Notes: generated by a model from the letters alone, not told the origin. A DNA stretch of 35,503 nt from Alistipes sp. (GCA_029065825.1 JAIEHQ010000053.1:1-35503); one strand, 5' to 3'; counted from the stretch's first letter, positions 7,541 to 16,315 are shown. Numbers and translations: made by a program.

Positions 7541-8779
7541 TTGACACAGAACGATAGTAAAAATACGAAAGATACGGCTGCGCCGGGCGCTCCGGCGGCC
7601 GATGCCGGACGATCGGAGCGGGCGGTGCTGGTGGCCGTGGTGTGCGACCGGCAGGATGCCCGCCGCACGGAGGAGTACCTCGACGAGCTGGAGTTTCTGG
7701 CCGAGACGGCTGGGATCGAGACCGTGCGCCGCATCACGCAGCGGCTGCCGCAGCCCTCGTCGCGCATCTACGTGGGGCCGGGCAAGCTGGAGGAGATTGC
7801 CGACTACTGCCGCGAGCAGGAGATCGATGTGGTGATCTTCGACGACGAGCTGTCGCCGTCGCAGACCCGCAACATCGAGGCGGCGATGCCCTGCCGGATT
7901 CTGGACCGCACGCGCCTGATTCTCGACATTTTCCTTTCGCGTGCGCGGACGGCATACGCCAAGACCCAGGTGCAGCTGGCCAACTACCAGTACATGTTGC
8001 CCCGGCTCTCGGGCATGTGGACCCACCTGGAGCGGCAGCGCGGCGGTACGGGTACGCGCGGCGGCGCGGGCGAGCGCGAGATCGAGACCGACCGGCGCAT
8101 CGTGCGCAACCGCATCAGCAAGCTCAAGGAGGATCTCCAGAAGATCGACCGGCAGATGGCCGTGCAGCGCTCGAACCGGGGATCGCTCGTGCGGGTGGCG
8201 CTGGTGGGCTATACCAACGTCGGCAAATCGACGCTGATGAACCTGCTCTCGAAGAGCGACGTTTTCGCCGAGAACAAGCTCTTCGCCACGCTCGACACGA
8301 CGGTGCGCAAGGTGGTCTTCGACAACCTGCCGTTCCTGCTCTCCGATACAGTCGGATTCATCCGCAAGCTGCCCACCGAGCTGGTCGAGTCGTTCAAATC
8401 GACGCTCGACGAGGTGCGCGAGGCCGATCTGCTGCTGCACGTGGTCGATGTCTCCCACCCGCAGTTCGAGGATCAGATCGCCGTCGTGAAGCAGACCCTG
8501 CAGGAGATCGGTGCGGGCGAAAAGCCGGTATATCTCGTCTTCAATAAGGTCGATGCCTACACCTGCGTGGAGAAGGATCCCGACGACCTGACACCTCCCA
8601 CGCGGGAGAACCTCTCGCTCGATGAGCTGCGGCGGAGCTGGATCGCGCAGGCCAACACCCCCTGCATCTTCATCTCGGCCGTCGAGAAGATCAATGTCGA
8701 GAAGCTGCGCACGGACCTCTACGGCATGATCCGCGAAATCCATGCGGGACGCTACCCGTTCAACAATTTCCTCTATTGA
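7541..8779 (+). CDS. hflX: GTPase HflX (ribosome-splitting/rescue GTPase)
   Basis: HflX is a translational GTPase-family protein that binds the 50S subunit and splits stalled ribosomes. The protein has an N-terminal HflX domain with the glycine-rich IYVGPGKLEEI segment, a coiled-coil linker (about residues 165-210) and the G domain: GYTNVGKST at 223-231 (G1), DTVGF from 269 (G3), NKVD at 335-338 (G4) and a SAVEK G5. Length 412 is normal. The only start giving a full N-terminus is TTG at 7541, 18 nt after the stop of the AT-rich gene; there is no in-frame ATG before the conserved domain. The first dozen codons are themselves AT-rich, so the original 5' end may have been replaced. It is followed by upp after 22 nt, probably in one transcript. 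Confidence 0.93.
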   Translation: MTQNDSKNTKDTAAPGAPAADAGRSERAVLVAVVCDRQDARRTEEYLDELEFLAETAGIETVRRITQRLPQPSSRIYVGPGKLEEIADYCREQEIDVVIFDDELSPSQTRNIEAAMPCRILDRTRLILDIFLSRARTAYAKTQVQLANYQYMLPRLSGMWTHLERQRGGTGTRGGAGEREIETDRRIVRNRISKLKEDLQKIDRQMAVQRSNRGSLVRVALVGYTNVGKSTLMNLLSKSDVFAENKLFATLDTTVRKVVFDNLPFLLSDTVGFIRKLPTELVESFKSTLDEVREADLLLHVVDVSHPQFEDQIAVVKQTLQEIGAGEKPVYLVFNKVDAYTCVEKDPDDLTPPTRENLSLDELRRSWIAQANTPCIFISAVEKINVEKLRTDLYGMIREIHAGRYPFNNFLY

Positions 8780-8801
8780 CAAACCCTCAAAAACGACACT
8801 T

Positions 8802-9455
8802 ATGCTGCACATTCTCAACCAGCAGAATACCCTGCTCAACAAATTCATCGCCGAGATCCGCGACCGTTCGGTCCAGCAGGATTCGATGCGCTTCCGCCGC
8901 AATCTGGAGCGTATCGGCGAAGTGACGGCCTACGAAATATCGCGGACGATGAACTACGAGCCGCGCACGGTCGAGACTCCGCTGGGCGAGGCCGTCGTGC
9001 AGTGCATCTCCGACCGGGTGGTGCTGGCCACCATCCTCCGGGCGGGACTTCCGTTCCATCAGGGCTTTCTGAACTACTTCGACGATGCGCAGAACGCCTT
9101 CGTCTCGGCCTACCGCAAGAGCAAGAAGGACGGTACGTTTACCGTCAAGGTCGAGTATATCTCGTGCGGCGACCTGGAGGGCAAGACCCTGCTGCTGGTC
9201 GATCCGATGCTGGCCACCGGATCGTCGCTCGTACTGGCCTGGGAGGCGCTCTGCGAGCGGGGCGGCATGCCGGCCCACACCCACATCGCTTCGGTCATCG
9301 CCAGCGAGCAGGGGGTGGATTACGTGATGAAGAACATGCCGCGCGAGCATGTCTCGATCTGGTGCGCGGCCGTCGATGAGGAGCTTACCTCGCGCGCCTA
9401 CATCGTTCCGGGCATCGGCGATGCCGGCGACCTGGCCTACGGCGAAAAGATCTGA
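8802..9455 (+). CDS. upp: Uracil phosphoribosyltransferase
   Basis: Converts uracil plus PRPP to UMP (pyrimidine salvage, cytoplasm). Start placed at 8802 (MLHILNQQN), giving 217 residues; the in-frame ATG at 8742 lies inside hflX and adds an unrelated extension. The PRPP-binding loop VDPMLATGSS lies at 133-142, the ILRAGLPF segment near 78-85, and the uracil-binding C-terminal motif PGIGDAGDLAYG is intact. It is located 22 nt after hflX and 8 nt before the membrane phosphatase-like gene, so it is probably the middle gene of a three-gene unit. Nothing is unusual in the sequence. Confidence 0.95.
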   Translation: MLHILNQQNTLLNKFIAEIRDRSVQQDSMRFRRNLERIGEVTAYEISRTMNYEPRTVETPLGEAVVQCISDRVVLATILRAGLPFHQGFLNYFDDAQNAFVSAYRKSKKDGTFTVKVEYISCGDLEGKTLLLVDPMLATGSSLVLAWEALCERGGMPAHTHIASVIASEQGVDYVMKNMPREHVSIWCAAVDEELTSRAYIVPGIGDAGDLAYGEKI

Positions 9456-9463
9456 TTCCGGCA

Positions 9464-11269
9464 ATGCTGCGTCGTTTGTCGTTCCCTGCGGCCGTCTTTG
9501 CCGTGACCGTCGGCTGGATGGCCTTGCAGAAACCGCTGTTTCTGCTCTTCTACCATGCGCGCGCGGCTTCGGCCTCGGCGGCCGACTGGTGGGCCGTCGT
9601 GCGGCACGGGCTGTCGCTCGACTGTACCGTCGCGGGATACGTCGCCGCTGTGCCGGCACTCGCCGTGCTGGCATCGTGGTGGATGCCCGATTCGTGGTGC
9701 GGTGCCGTGCGGCGGGCGGTGCGCTGCTGGCTGGCGCTCGCGGCTGTCGCGACGGCCGCGATCTTCGCGGTCGATCTGGGGCTGTACGGCTATTGGGGCT
9801 TCCGGCTCGACGGGTCGGTGCTCGTCTATCTTTCGGATCCGAAGGAGGCGCTGGCCAGCGTCACGTGGGGCGAGGCCCTGCGGCAGCTGGCGGTCTTCGC
9901 GCTCTACGGCGGCGGCATGGCCGCCACGCTTCTGCCGCTCGTGTCTCTTCTCGGGTGCGGAGGCGGCGCACGCCCGGCGCGTGTGCGTGCGTGCGGTTCG
10001 CTGTTGTCGCTGCTGCTCTGCGGCGTGCTGTTCCTGGCCATCCGGGGCGGCGTGACGGTAGCCGTGGCCAACGTCAGCAAGGTCTATTTCAGCAAGGACA
10101 TGTTCTTGAACCACGCCGCCGTCAATCCCGTCTTCTCGTTCCTCTCGTCGGCGGGCGATCGGCGGGAGTATGCCGCGGCCTATCCCTTCTTCGGGGAGGA
10201 GCGGCGGCGGGAGCTTTTCGATGACGTGCGGGGCAACCGTCCCGGGGCCGATGACGGCACCCTTCCCCTGCTGCGCACGCAGCGCCCGAATGTGGTGCTG
10301 GTGCTGCTCGAGAGTTTCGGCCGCACGATCATGGACGACACCGTGGGCGGCCGGCCCGTGATGCCCAACATGCAGCGGCTCAAGAGTGAGGGCGTGTGGT
10401 TCGAGAATTTCTTCGCCAACTCCTACCGTACCGACCGGGGCGAGGTGGCGGTGCTCTGCGGCTTTCCGGCGCAGACCACCATGTCGCTCATGAAGCTGCC
10501 CCGCAAGAACGCCACCCTGCCGTCGCTGGCCCGCTCGCTCGGGCGCGAGGGCTACCGCTCGCTCTTCGTCTATGGCGGCGACCTCAATTTTACCAACCAG
10601 GCTTCGTTCATGTATGCGACCGGTTGGGAGCGGCTGCTCTGGCAGAAGCAGATGCGGCTCGATGCCCCGACCTCGAAGTGGGGCTATGCCGACGACGTGG
10701 TGGCCGACCTTTTCGCCGACGAGGTGGAGGCGCTGAGCCGTGCGGGAGAGCCGTTTCTGGCGGGCTGGCTCACGCTTTCGAGCCACGAGCCGTTCGACGT
10801 TCCTTACGATGCGTTCGACGACCGGCTGCTCAACGCGATGGCCTTTACCGACGCGCAGGTCGGGCGGCTGATCGACCGGCTCAAGGCTTCGCCCGCGTGG
10901 GACGACCTGCTGGTGGTGCTCGTCGCCGACCACGCCTATCCCTATCCCGAGGGACTGAGCTACAACGAGCCGCTGCGCCACCGCATCCCGATGCTCTGGC
11001 TGGGCGGCGCGGTGGCCGGCCCGGCGGAGGTGGAGACCTACGCCTCGCAGATCGACTTATGCGCCACGCTGCTGGCGCAGCTCGGCATTTCGCACGAGGA
11101 GTTCGACTACAGCAAGAACATTTTCGGCAGCGAGCCTCCCCGGCGGTTCGGCTACTGGTGCTTCAGCGACGGCTTCGGCTTCATCGACGAGGCGGGCGAG
11201 ACGGTCTATGACCACACCGCCGGGCGGGTGGTCCGTTCGGACGGCGCGGGCTGCGAGGAGCGGCTGTAG
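9464..11269 (+). CDS. LTA synthase/phosphoglycerol transferase-like membrane enzyme (alkaline phosphatase superfamily), C-terminus cut by in-frame TAG
   Basis: Membrane-anchored member of the alkaline-phosphatase superfamily, LtaS/MdoB branch, which transfers phospho-alcohol groups to glycans or lipids outside the inner membrane. Around five hydrophobic segments fill residues 1-205. The catalytic domain follows: metal ligand E283 in LLESFGR, nucleophile T323 in SYRTDRGE, and the metal-binding D489-H490 in VADHAYPYP. In a Gram-negative Bacteroidota the likely product is a phosphoglycerol- or phosphoethanolamine-modified glycan or lipid (inference). The stop TAG at 11267 looks premature: translation in the same frame continues for 16 codons (ending KALLQTTYEDIGRR) to a second TAG at 11318, and this reads like a genuine family C-terminus. 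Loss of this tail may be tolerated because the catalytic residues are upstream. Confidence 0.88.
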   Translation: MLRRLSFPAAVFAVTVGWMALQKPLFLLFYHARAASASAADWWAVVRHGLSLDCTVAGYVAAVPALAVLASWWMPDSWCGAVRRAVRCWLALAAVATAAIFAVDLGLYGYWGFRLDGSVLVYLSDPKEALASVTWGEALRQLAVFALYGGGMAATLLPLVSLLGCGGGARPARVRACGSLLSLLLCGVLFLAIRGGVTVAVANVSKVYFSKDMFLNHAAVNPVFSFLSSAGDRREYAAAYPFFGEERRRELFDDVRGNRPGADDGTLPLLRTQRPNVVLVLLESFGRTIMDDTVGGRPVMPNMQRLKSEGVWFENFFANSYRTDRGEVAVLCGFPAQTTMSLMKLPRKNATLPSLARSLGREGYRSLFVYGGDLNFTNQASFMYATGWERLLWQKQMRLDAPTSKWGYADDVVADLFADEVEALSRAGEPFLAGWLTLSSHEPFDVPYDAFDDRLLNAMAFTDAQVGRLIDRLKASPAWDDLLVVLVADHAYPYPEGLSYNEPLRHRIPMLWLGGAVAGPAEVETYASQIDLCATLLAQLGISHEEFDYSKNIFGSEPPRRFGYWCFSDGFGFIDEAGETVYDHTAGRVVRSDGAGCEERL

Positions 11270-11320
11270 CGAGGCAAGGCGCTGCTGCAAACCACCTACG
11301 AGGACATCGGCCGCCGGTAG
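11267..11320 (+). other. In-frame read-on segment after the TAG of the LTA-synthase-like gene
   Basis: The TAG at 11267-11269 is followed without frame change by 16 sense codons (RGKALLQTTYEDIGRR) and a second TAG at 11318-11320. The helix-like, charged sequence continues naturally from EERL. A single change (for example CAG to TAG) would explain it. Alternatives are a sequencing error or chance. Confidence 0.6.
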
Positions 11321-11445
11321 CTTTGCGGGCGGCGGCCGGAAGCTGCGGTGCGTGCCGGAAGGGTGCGCAGGGGGCGGGATGCCCTGTTCGGCGGGCCGGA
11401 TCGAATATATCGGCCGCGCGGCTTCCCCTTGTCGGGCGAAATTAC

Positions 11446-11453
11446 TACCTTTG
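11446..11453 (+). promoter_or_regulatory. -7 box TACCTTTG directly before the helicase start
   Basis: TACCTTTG matches TAnnTTTG and ends only 5 nt before the ATG at 11459. If used, transcription would begin at or next to the start codon. No TTTG -33 element is visible at the usual spacing. Confidence 0.6.
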
Positions 11454-11458
11454 CCCGC

Positions 11459-13891
11459 ATGGAATCTCAGATATTGCAAGGACTCAACCCCGTCCAGCGC
11501 GAAGCGGTGGTCAATTACGACGCGCCGTCGCTCATCATCGCGGGTGCGGGGTCGGGCAAGACGCGGGTGCTGACCTCGCGCATCGCCTACATGATCGAAC
11601 AGGGGGTTCCGCCGGAGCATATCCTGGCGCTGACCTTTACCAATAAAGCGGCCGAGCAGATGCGCGGGCGCATCGCGCAGATGGTGCCCGGAGGACGCAG
11701 CCGCTTCATCCGGATGGGAACCTTCCACTCGGTTTTCGCGCGCATCCTGCGCGAGAATGCCGAGCGCATCGGCTATCCGGCGACCTACACCATCTACGAA
11801 CCGGCCGACTGCAAGAACTTGCTCAAGACGATCGTCAAGGAGCTGCATCTGGCCGAGGAGAAGTACAAGCCCGCGCTGCTCGCCTCGCGCATCTCCTACG
11901 CCAAGAACTGCCTGGTCACGCCGGGCGCCTACCTGGCCAACGCCAGCTGCGGGGCGGAGGACCGGCAGCGGCAGATTCCCGAATTCGGCAACATCTACAA
12001 CATCTACTGCGCCCGCTGCAAGCAGAACGGGGCGATGGACTTCGACGACCTGCTGCTGCAGACCAATATCCTGCTGCGCGACTGCCCCGACATCACGGCC
12101 CGCTATCAGGAGCTGTTCCGCTATATTCTGGTCGATGAGTATCAGGATACCAACTACGCCCAGTACGCCATCATCCGCCGGCTGTCGCAGCACCATGCCA
12201 AGGTGTGCGTGGTGGGCGACGACGCGCAGTCGATCTACTCGTTTCGGGGGGCGAAGATCGAGAACATACTCTCGTTCAAGAAAGATTTTCCCTCGGCGAT
12301 GGTCTTCAAGCTGGAGCAGAACTACCGTTCGACCCGCACGATCGTCGATGCGGCCAACTCGGTGATCGCCCGCAACTCGAAACGGATGGAGAAGAAGTGC
12401 TTCTCCGAGGGCGAGGTGGGCGACAGGATCCGGGTGCTGCGCGCCTATACCGACCGCGAGGAGGCCGAGCGGGTGGTTGCGGACCTGCGCGACAAGGTGC
12501 GGGCTGCGGGCGAGGAGTGGGCCGAGGCGGCCATCCTCTACCGCACCAACAACCAGTCGCAGGCGCTCGAAGAGGCGTTGCGCCGCAAGGGGGTTCCCTA
12601 CCGCATCTACAAGGGCAATTCGTTCTACGATCGCAAGGAGATCCGCGACATGCTGGCCTACATTCGTCTGGTGGTCAATCCCCGCGACGACGAGGCGTTC
12701 CGCCGCATCGTCAATTATCCGGCGCGCGGCATCGGCGATGCGACCGTCGAGCGCATCGCGCAGCTGGCCCGCGAGACGGGCCGTTCGATGTGGGAGGCGG
12801 TGGATGCGCTGGTGGCCGAGCCGGCGGCCGATTCGGTGCAGCGGGCCATCGTGCGCAAGGTCTCCGAGTTCGTGGCGATGATCCGCGCTCTGTCGCAGGC
12901 CCGGGCGGAGAAGGGGCTTTACGAGCTGGGGCTCGAGATCGCTACCCGTTCCGGCGTGCTCGGAGTCTATCGGCAGGAGAACACCCCCGAAGCGACCTCG
13001 GCGGTGGAGAATATCGAGGAGCTGCTCAACACCATGCAGCTCTTCAACGAGCAGCGCGAGGCCGAGATCCGGGCCGGCGAGCGCGGCGAGGAGGAGCGGG
13101 CCACCGTCGAGGAGTGGCTGCAGCAGGCGATGCTGATGACCGACATGGACAAGGAGCAGGACGATCCGGCCGACCGCAACAAGGTGACGCTGATGACGGT
13201 TCATTCGGCCAAGGGATTGGAGTACAAGTTCGTCTATATCGTCGGAATGGAGGAGAACCTCTTCCCCTCGCAGCGGGCGGCCGAGTCGCCCGACGGTCTG
13301 GAGGAGGAGCGGCGGCTCTTTTACGTGGCGCTCACGCGGGCCAAGGTCTCCGCGACGCTCTCCTATGCCGAGACCCGTTTCAAGTGGGGCAACATGGAGT
13401 TCTCGCGCCCGAGCTGCTTCCTGCGCGAGATCGATCCCTGCTATCTGGATGCCGAGCCGCTCGACGACGAGCACGAAGTGCTCCGCAAACCTGCCGGGCA
13501 GCGGAACGCCTCGCCGCTCGACGAGCTGCGCCGCCGCTTCGACTACCGTTATGCACAGAAATCGGCCTCGGGCGCTTCGCGGGGCAGTTCCCCCGCCAGC
13601 CGGCCCTCCGCGGCGCATGGGGCGCAGCCCGCGGCGACCGCCCCGGTCCGTCCGACGGCGGGCATGCGGAGCATGGGGGTGCGTCCGGGCGACGCGACCT
13701 TGCAGCAGGGTGCCGCCCCCGCCGCGAACTGCGGCTATGCGGTGGGCGACCGGGTGTCGCACCTGAAGTTCGGCGCGGGGGTCATCCTCCGCATCGAGAC
13801 GGCATCGGGCGATCACAAGCTGGTGGTCGAGTTCGCCGACTACGGCGAGAAGACTCTGCTGGCGAAGTTCGCCAAACTGACTCGGCTGTAG
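11459..13891 (+). CDS. pcrA: ATP-dependent DNA helicase, UvrD/PcrA family
   Basis: Superfamily 1A 3'-5' DNA helicase acting in nucleotide excision repair, mismatch repair and clearing of replication-transcription conflicts. Start at 11459 (MESQILQGLNPVQ) gives 810 residues; the in-frame ATG at 11348 is rejected because it adds a non-homologous stretch upstream of the promoter box. Motifs: Q-motif LNPVQREAV, Walker A AGAGSGKT at 28-35, Walker B DEYQDT at 226-231, GDDAQSIYSFRGA (motif III), QNYRS (IV), TVHSAKGLE (V), and the VALTRAK motif (VI). The C-terminus (about 755-810), beginning GYAVGDRVSHLKFGAG, resembles the Tudor-like RNA polymerase-binding domain of PcrA. A low-complexity Ser/Ala/Pro linker (about 695-750) precedes it. 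The pcrA versus uvrD name is a convention; the family is certain. Confidence 0.96.
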   Translation: MESQILQGLNPVQREAVVNYDAPSLIIAGAGSGKTRVLTSRIAYMIEQGVPPEHILALTFTNKAAEQMRGRIAQMVPGGRSRFIRMGTFHSVFARILRENAERIGYPATYTIYEPADCKNLLKTIVKELHLAEEKYKPALLASRISYAKNCLVTPGAYLANASCGAEDRQRQIPEFGNIYNIYCARCKQNGAMDFDDLLLQTNILLRDCPDITARYQELFRYILVDEYQDTNYAQYAIIRRLSQHHAKVCVVGDDAQSIYSFRGAKIENILSFKKDFPSAMVFKLEQNYRSTRTIVDAANSVIARNSKRMEKKCFSEGEVGDRIRVLRAYTDREEAERVVADLRDKVRAAGEEWAEAAILYRTNNQSQALEEALRRKGVPYRIYKGNSFYDRKEIRDMLAYIRLVVNPRDDEAFRRIVNYPARGIGDATVERIAQLARETGRSMWEAVDALVAEPAADSVQRAIVRKVSEFVAMIRALSQARAEKGLYELGLEIATRSGVLGVYRQENTPEATSAVENIEELLNTMQLFNEQREAEIRAGERGEEERATVEEWLQQAMLMTDMDKEQDDPADRNKVTLMTVHSAKGLEYKFVYIVGMEENLFPSQRAAESPDGLEEERRLFYVALTRAKVSATLSYAETRFKWGNMEFSRPSCFLREIDPCYLDAEPLDDEHEVLRKPAGQRNASPLDELRRRFDYRYAQKSASGASRGSSPASRPSAAHGAQPAATAPVRPTAGMRSMGVRPGDATLQQGAAPAANCGYAVGDRVSHLKFGAGVILRIETASGDHKLVVEFADYGEKTLLAKFAKLTRL

Positions 13892-14038
13892 CTCCGGGTG
13901 CGGTTTGCTCCGGACTTCTCCGCGAGCGGTCCGCTCTGTGAATGGGCGGAGCCGGATGCGCGGGAAATAGGGCGGTTCGAAGCGGGTTCTGCGGTTCGGA
14001 CCGCTGCATCGATTATCAGGACAACAAAATATTACGAT

Positions 14039-15163
14039 ATGTATCGAATTATCCTTTCGGGCGGAGGTACGGGCGGCCACATCTATCCGGCCGTGGCCGT
14101 GGCCGAAGCGTTGCGTCGCCGGCTGGGCGACGAGGTAGAGATCCTTTTCGTCGGTGCCGAGGGCAAGATGGAGATGGAGAAAGTGCCGGCTCTGGGCTAT
14201 GAGATCGTGGGGCTGCCCGTCGCCGGGTTGCAGCGCCGGCTCGACTGGCGCAATCTGCTGGTGCCCTTCAAGGCGCTCCGCAGCCTGCGGCTGGCGCGGC
14301 GGACGATCCGCGAGTTCGGGGCCGACGCGGTGGCCGGTTTCGGCGGTTATGCGAGCGGGCCGGTGCTGCGGGCCGCGCAGCGGATGGGAATCCCGACGCT
14401 GATCCAGGAGCAGAACTCCTATGCCGGTCTGACCAACAAGCTGCTGGCGCGGCGGGCGCGCACCATCTGCGTCGCCTACGAGGGGATGGAGCGCTTCTTC
14501 CCGCAGGAGAAGATCGTGATGACGGGCAATCCGCTGCGGGGCCGCTTCTCGCGCGAGGGGACCGACCGGGGCGAGGCGCTGGCCCACTTCGGCTTCGAGC
14601 CGGGGGTGCCGACGGTGCTGCTGGTGGGCGGTTCGCTCGGCACGCGGACGCTCAACGAGGTAATGAAGGAGTGGATTCCCCGGCAGGGCGGAACGGCTCC
14701 CGTGCAGGTCATCTGGCAGACGGGCAAATATTACCGGGCGGAGATGCGCGCCTTTCTGGAGGCCCATCCCACCGCCCGCATCTGGCAGGGTGCCTTCATC
14801 GACCGGATGGACTATGCCTACGCGGCGGCCGATCTGGTGGTCTCGCGCAGCGGTGCCTGCACTGTTTCGGAACTGTGCCTGGCGGCGAAGCCGACGCTGT
14901 TCGTTCCCTCGCCCAATGTGGCGGAGGACCACCAGACCAAGAACGCCCGGGCGCTTTCCGACCGGGGTGCTGCGCTGCTGGTGCCCGATGCGGAGGCGGT
15001 CGGCCGCGTGATGGACGAGGCGGTCGCCCTGGTGCGGGATCCGGAGCGGCTCGCGGAGCTGAGCCGACGCATCGGGGAGCTGGCCATCTCCGACTCTGCG
15101 GAACGGATCGTCGGCGAGATTCTCCGCCTGCTCGGGGAGAAGGGCCGGCCGGTGCGGGAATAG
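14039..15163 (+). CDS. murG: MurG: UDP-GlcNAc:lipid I N-acetylglucosaminyltransferase
   Basis: Peripheral inner-membrane GT28 enzyme that adds GlcNAc to lipid I to make lipid II for peptidoglycan. Start at 14039 (MYRIILSGGG) gives 374 residues, normal for MurG; an in-frame ATG at 13898 adds a non-homologous extension. Motifs: glycine-rich loop GGGTGGH at 8-14, the G-loop-like GGYASGP, EQNSYAGLTN in the N-domain, VGGSLGTRTLN at the start of the C-terminal Rossmann domain, and the donor-binding segment SRSGACTVSEL followed by DHQTKNA. It stands 147 nt behind pcrA with no clear promoter and is not accompanied by mraY, murD, ftsW or murC, unlike the usual dcw arrangement. The 147-nt gap holds nothing else I can identify. 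Confidence 0.96.
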   Translation: MYRIILSGGGTGGHIYPAVAVAEALRRRLGDEVEILFVGAEGKMEMEKVPALGYEIVGLPVAGLQRRLDWRNLLVPFKALRSLRLARRTIREFGADAVAGFGGYASGPVLRAAQRMGIPTLIQEQNSYAGLTNKLLARRARTICVAYEGMERFFPQEKIVMTGNPLRGRFSREGTDRGEALAHFGFEPGVPTVLLVGGSLGTRTLNEVMKEWIPRQGGTAPVQVIWQTGKYYRAEMRAFLEAHPTARIWQGAFIDRMDYAYAAADLVVSRSGACTVSELCLAAKPTLFVPSPNVAEDHQTKNARALSDRGAALLVPDAEAVGRVMDEAVALVRDPERLAELSRRIGELAISDSAERIVGEILRLLGEKGRPVRE

Positions 15164-15247
15164 CCGGCCGGGCGGCGGCTTCCGGAGAGGTTTCCGGTGC
15201 GTGCGGCGGCGAAAAGCGGCGGGAACGGGTGCGGGTTTGCCTCCGGA

Positions 15248-15278
15248 TTTGATATTTGCGGATAAATTAGTATATTTG
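15248..15278 (+). promoter_or_regulatory. Bacteroidota promoter (TTTG / TATATTTG) directly before the DHH gene
   Basis: TTTG at 15248-15251 and TATATTTG at 15271-15278 are 19 nt apart. The -7 box ends 5 nt before the ATG at 15284, so the transcript should have almost no leader. Confidence 0.85.
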
Positions 15279-15283
15279 CATCT

Positions 15284-16315
15284 ATGACAATCAAAGAGGA
15301 AGATATAGAGCGGCTGCGGCAGCTGCTGGAGGAACCCGCACGCAAGATCGTGATCGTGGCGCATGTCAATCCCGACGGCGATGCGGTCGGTTCGTCGATC
15401 GCCTGGCGCGATGCGCTGCAGGGGATGGGCCACCGGGTAACCTGCGTGGTCCCCAACAAATACCCCTACTTTCTGGACTGGATGTCCGATATCGGGAGCG
15501 TGGTCATCTTCAAGAACGACGAGGCGGGCATCGCCCGCCGGGCGGTGGAGGAGGCCGACCTGATCTTCTGCCTCGACTTCAACGCCATTTCGCGCCTGGA
15601 GGGGCTGAGCGAGCTGATCGAGTCCAATACGACGGCCCGCCGCGTGCTGATCGACCACCACCTGGCGCCCGGCCCCGGCTTCGACCTGATGTTCTCCCAT
15701 CCCGACTCGTCGAGCACCTCGTTCCTGGTCTATTCGATCATCGAGCGGATGCTGGGTGTGAAGGCCATCACGCCGCGGATGGCCGAAAGCATGTATGTGG
15801 GCATGATGACCGACACGGGCAACTTCTCCTTCTCGTTCCTCACGCCGGCGCTCTACCGGGCGGTGGCCGTGCTGGCCGAGACGGGAATCGACATTCCGGC
15901 CATCCACAACAACGTCTATAACGCCTTTACCGAAGGGCGCGCGCGGCTGTTCGGCTATGCGATAAACCGCAAGATGGAGGTTATGCACGACGGTACGGTG
16001 GCCTACATGTCGCTGCTCGAGAGCGAGATGCGCCGCTTCCAGTTCCAGCAGGGCGACAGCGAGGGGTTCGTCAATTATGCGCTGACGATCAAGAAGATGA
16101 AGATGTCGGCCATATTCATCGCCCACCGCAAGTTCATCCGCGTGTCGCTGCGCTCGCGGGGCGATGTCGATATGAACCTCTTCGCCCGCAAATATTTCAA
16201 CGGCGGCGGCCACCGCAATGCCGCGGGCGGCAAGTCGTTCGTCTCGATGGAGGAGACGATCGCCCACTTCCGCCGCTCGGTCGAGGAGTTCGCCGCCGAG
16301 GGTCATTTGGGTTGA
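15284..16315 (+). CDS. nrnA: DHH-family phosphoesterase, NrnA-like oligoribonuclease/pAp phosphatase
   Basis: Cytoplasmic DHH/DHHA1 phosphoesterase; characterised NrnA proteins degrade short oligoribonucleotides and dephosphorylate pAp. Length 343 fits. Metal-site motifs are in the expected order: HVNPDGDAVGS (D31, D33), the CLDFN motif with its aspartate, DHH at 124-126, MTDTGNFSFS with the fourth aspartate, and the DHHA1 substrate loop GGGHRNAAGG from residue 307. Other DHHA1 proteins (for example GdpP-type c-di-AMP phosphodiesterases) are excluded by the lack of membrane and GGDEF-like domains. It has a strong promoter close to its start and is followed after 10 nt by a LysR-type regulator, possibly co-transcribed. 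The exact substrate (nanoRNA, pAp or pApA) cannot be told from sequence. Confidence 0.92.
   Translation: MTIKEEDIERLRQLLEEPARKIVIVAHVNPDGDAVGSSIAWRDALQGMGHRVTCVVPNKYPYFLDWMSDIGSVVIFKNDEAGIARRAVEEADLIFCLDFNAISRLEGLSELIESNTTARRVLIDHHLAPGPGFDLMFSHPDSSSTSFLVYSIIERMLGVKAITPRMAESMYVGMMTDTGNFSFSFLTPALYRAVAVLAETGIDIPAIHNNVYNAFTEGRARLFGYAINRKMEVMHDGTVAYMSLLESEMRRFQFQQGDSEGFVNYALTIKKMKMSAIFIAHRKFIRVSLRSRGDVDMNLFARKYFNGGGHRNAAGGKSFVSMEETIAHFRRSVEEFAAEGHLG

Noticed and set aside
7535..7543. TATATTTTG in front of hflX as a promoter
   Set aside because: It has one base too many for TAnnTTTG and overlaps the TTG start codon, so it would not give a usable transcript for this start.
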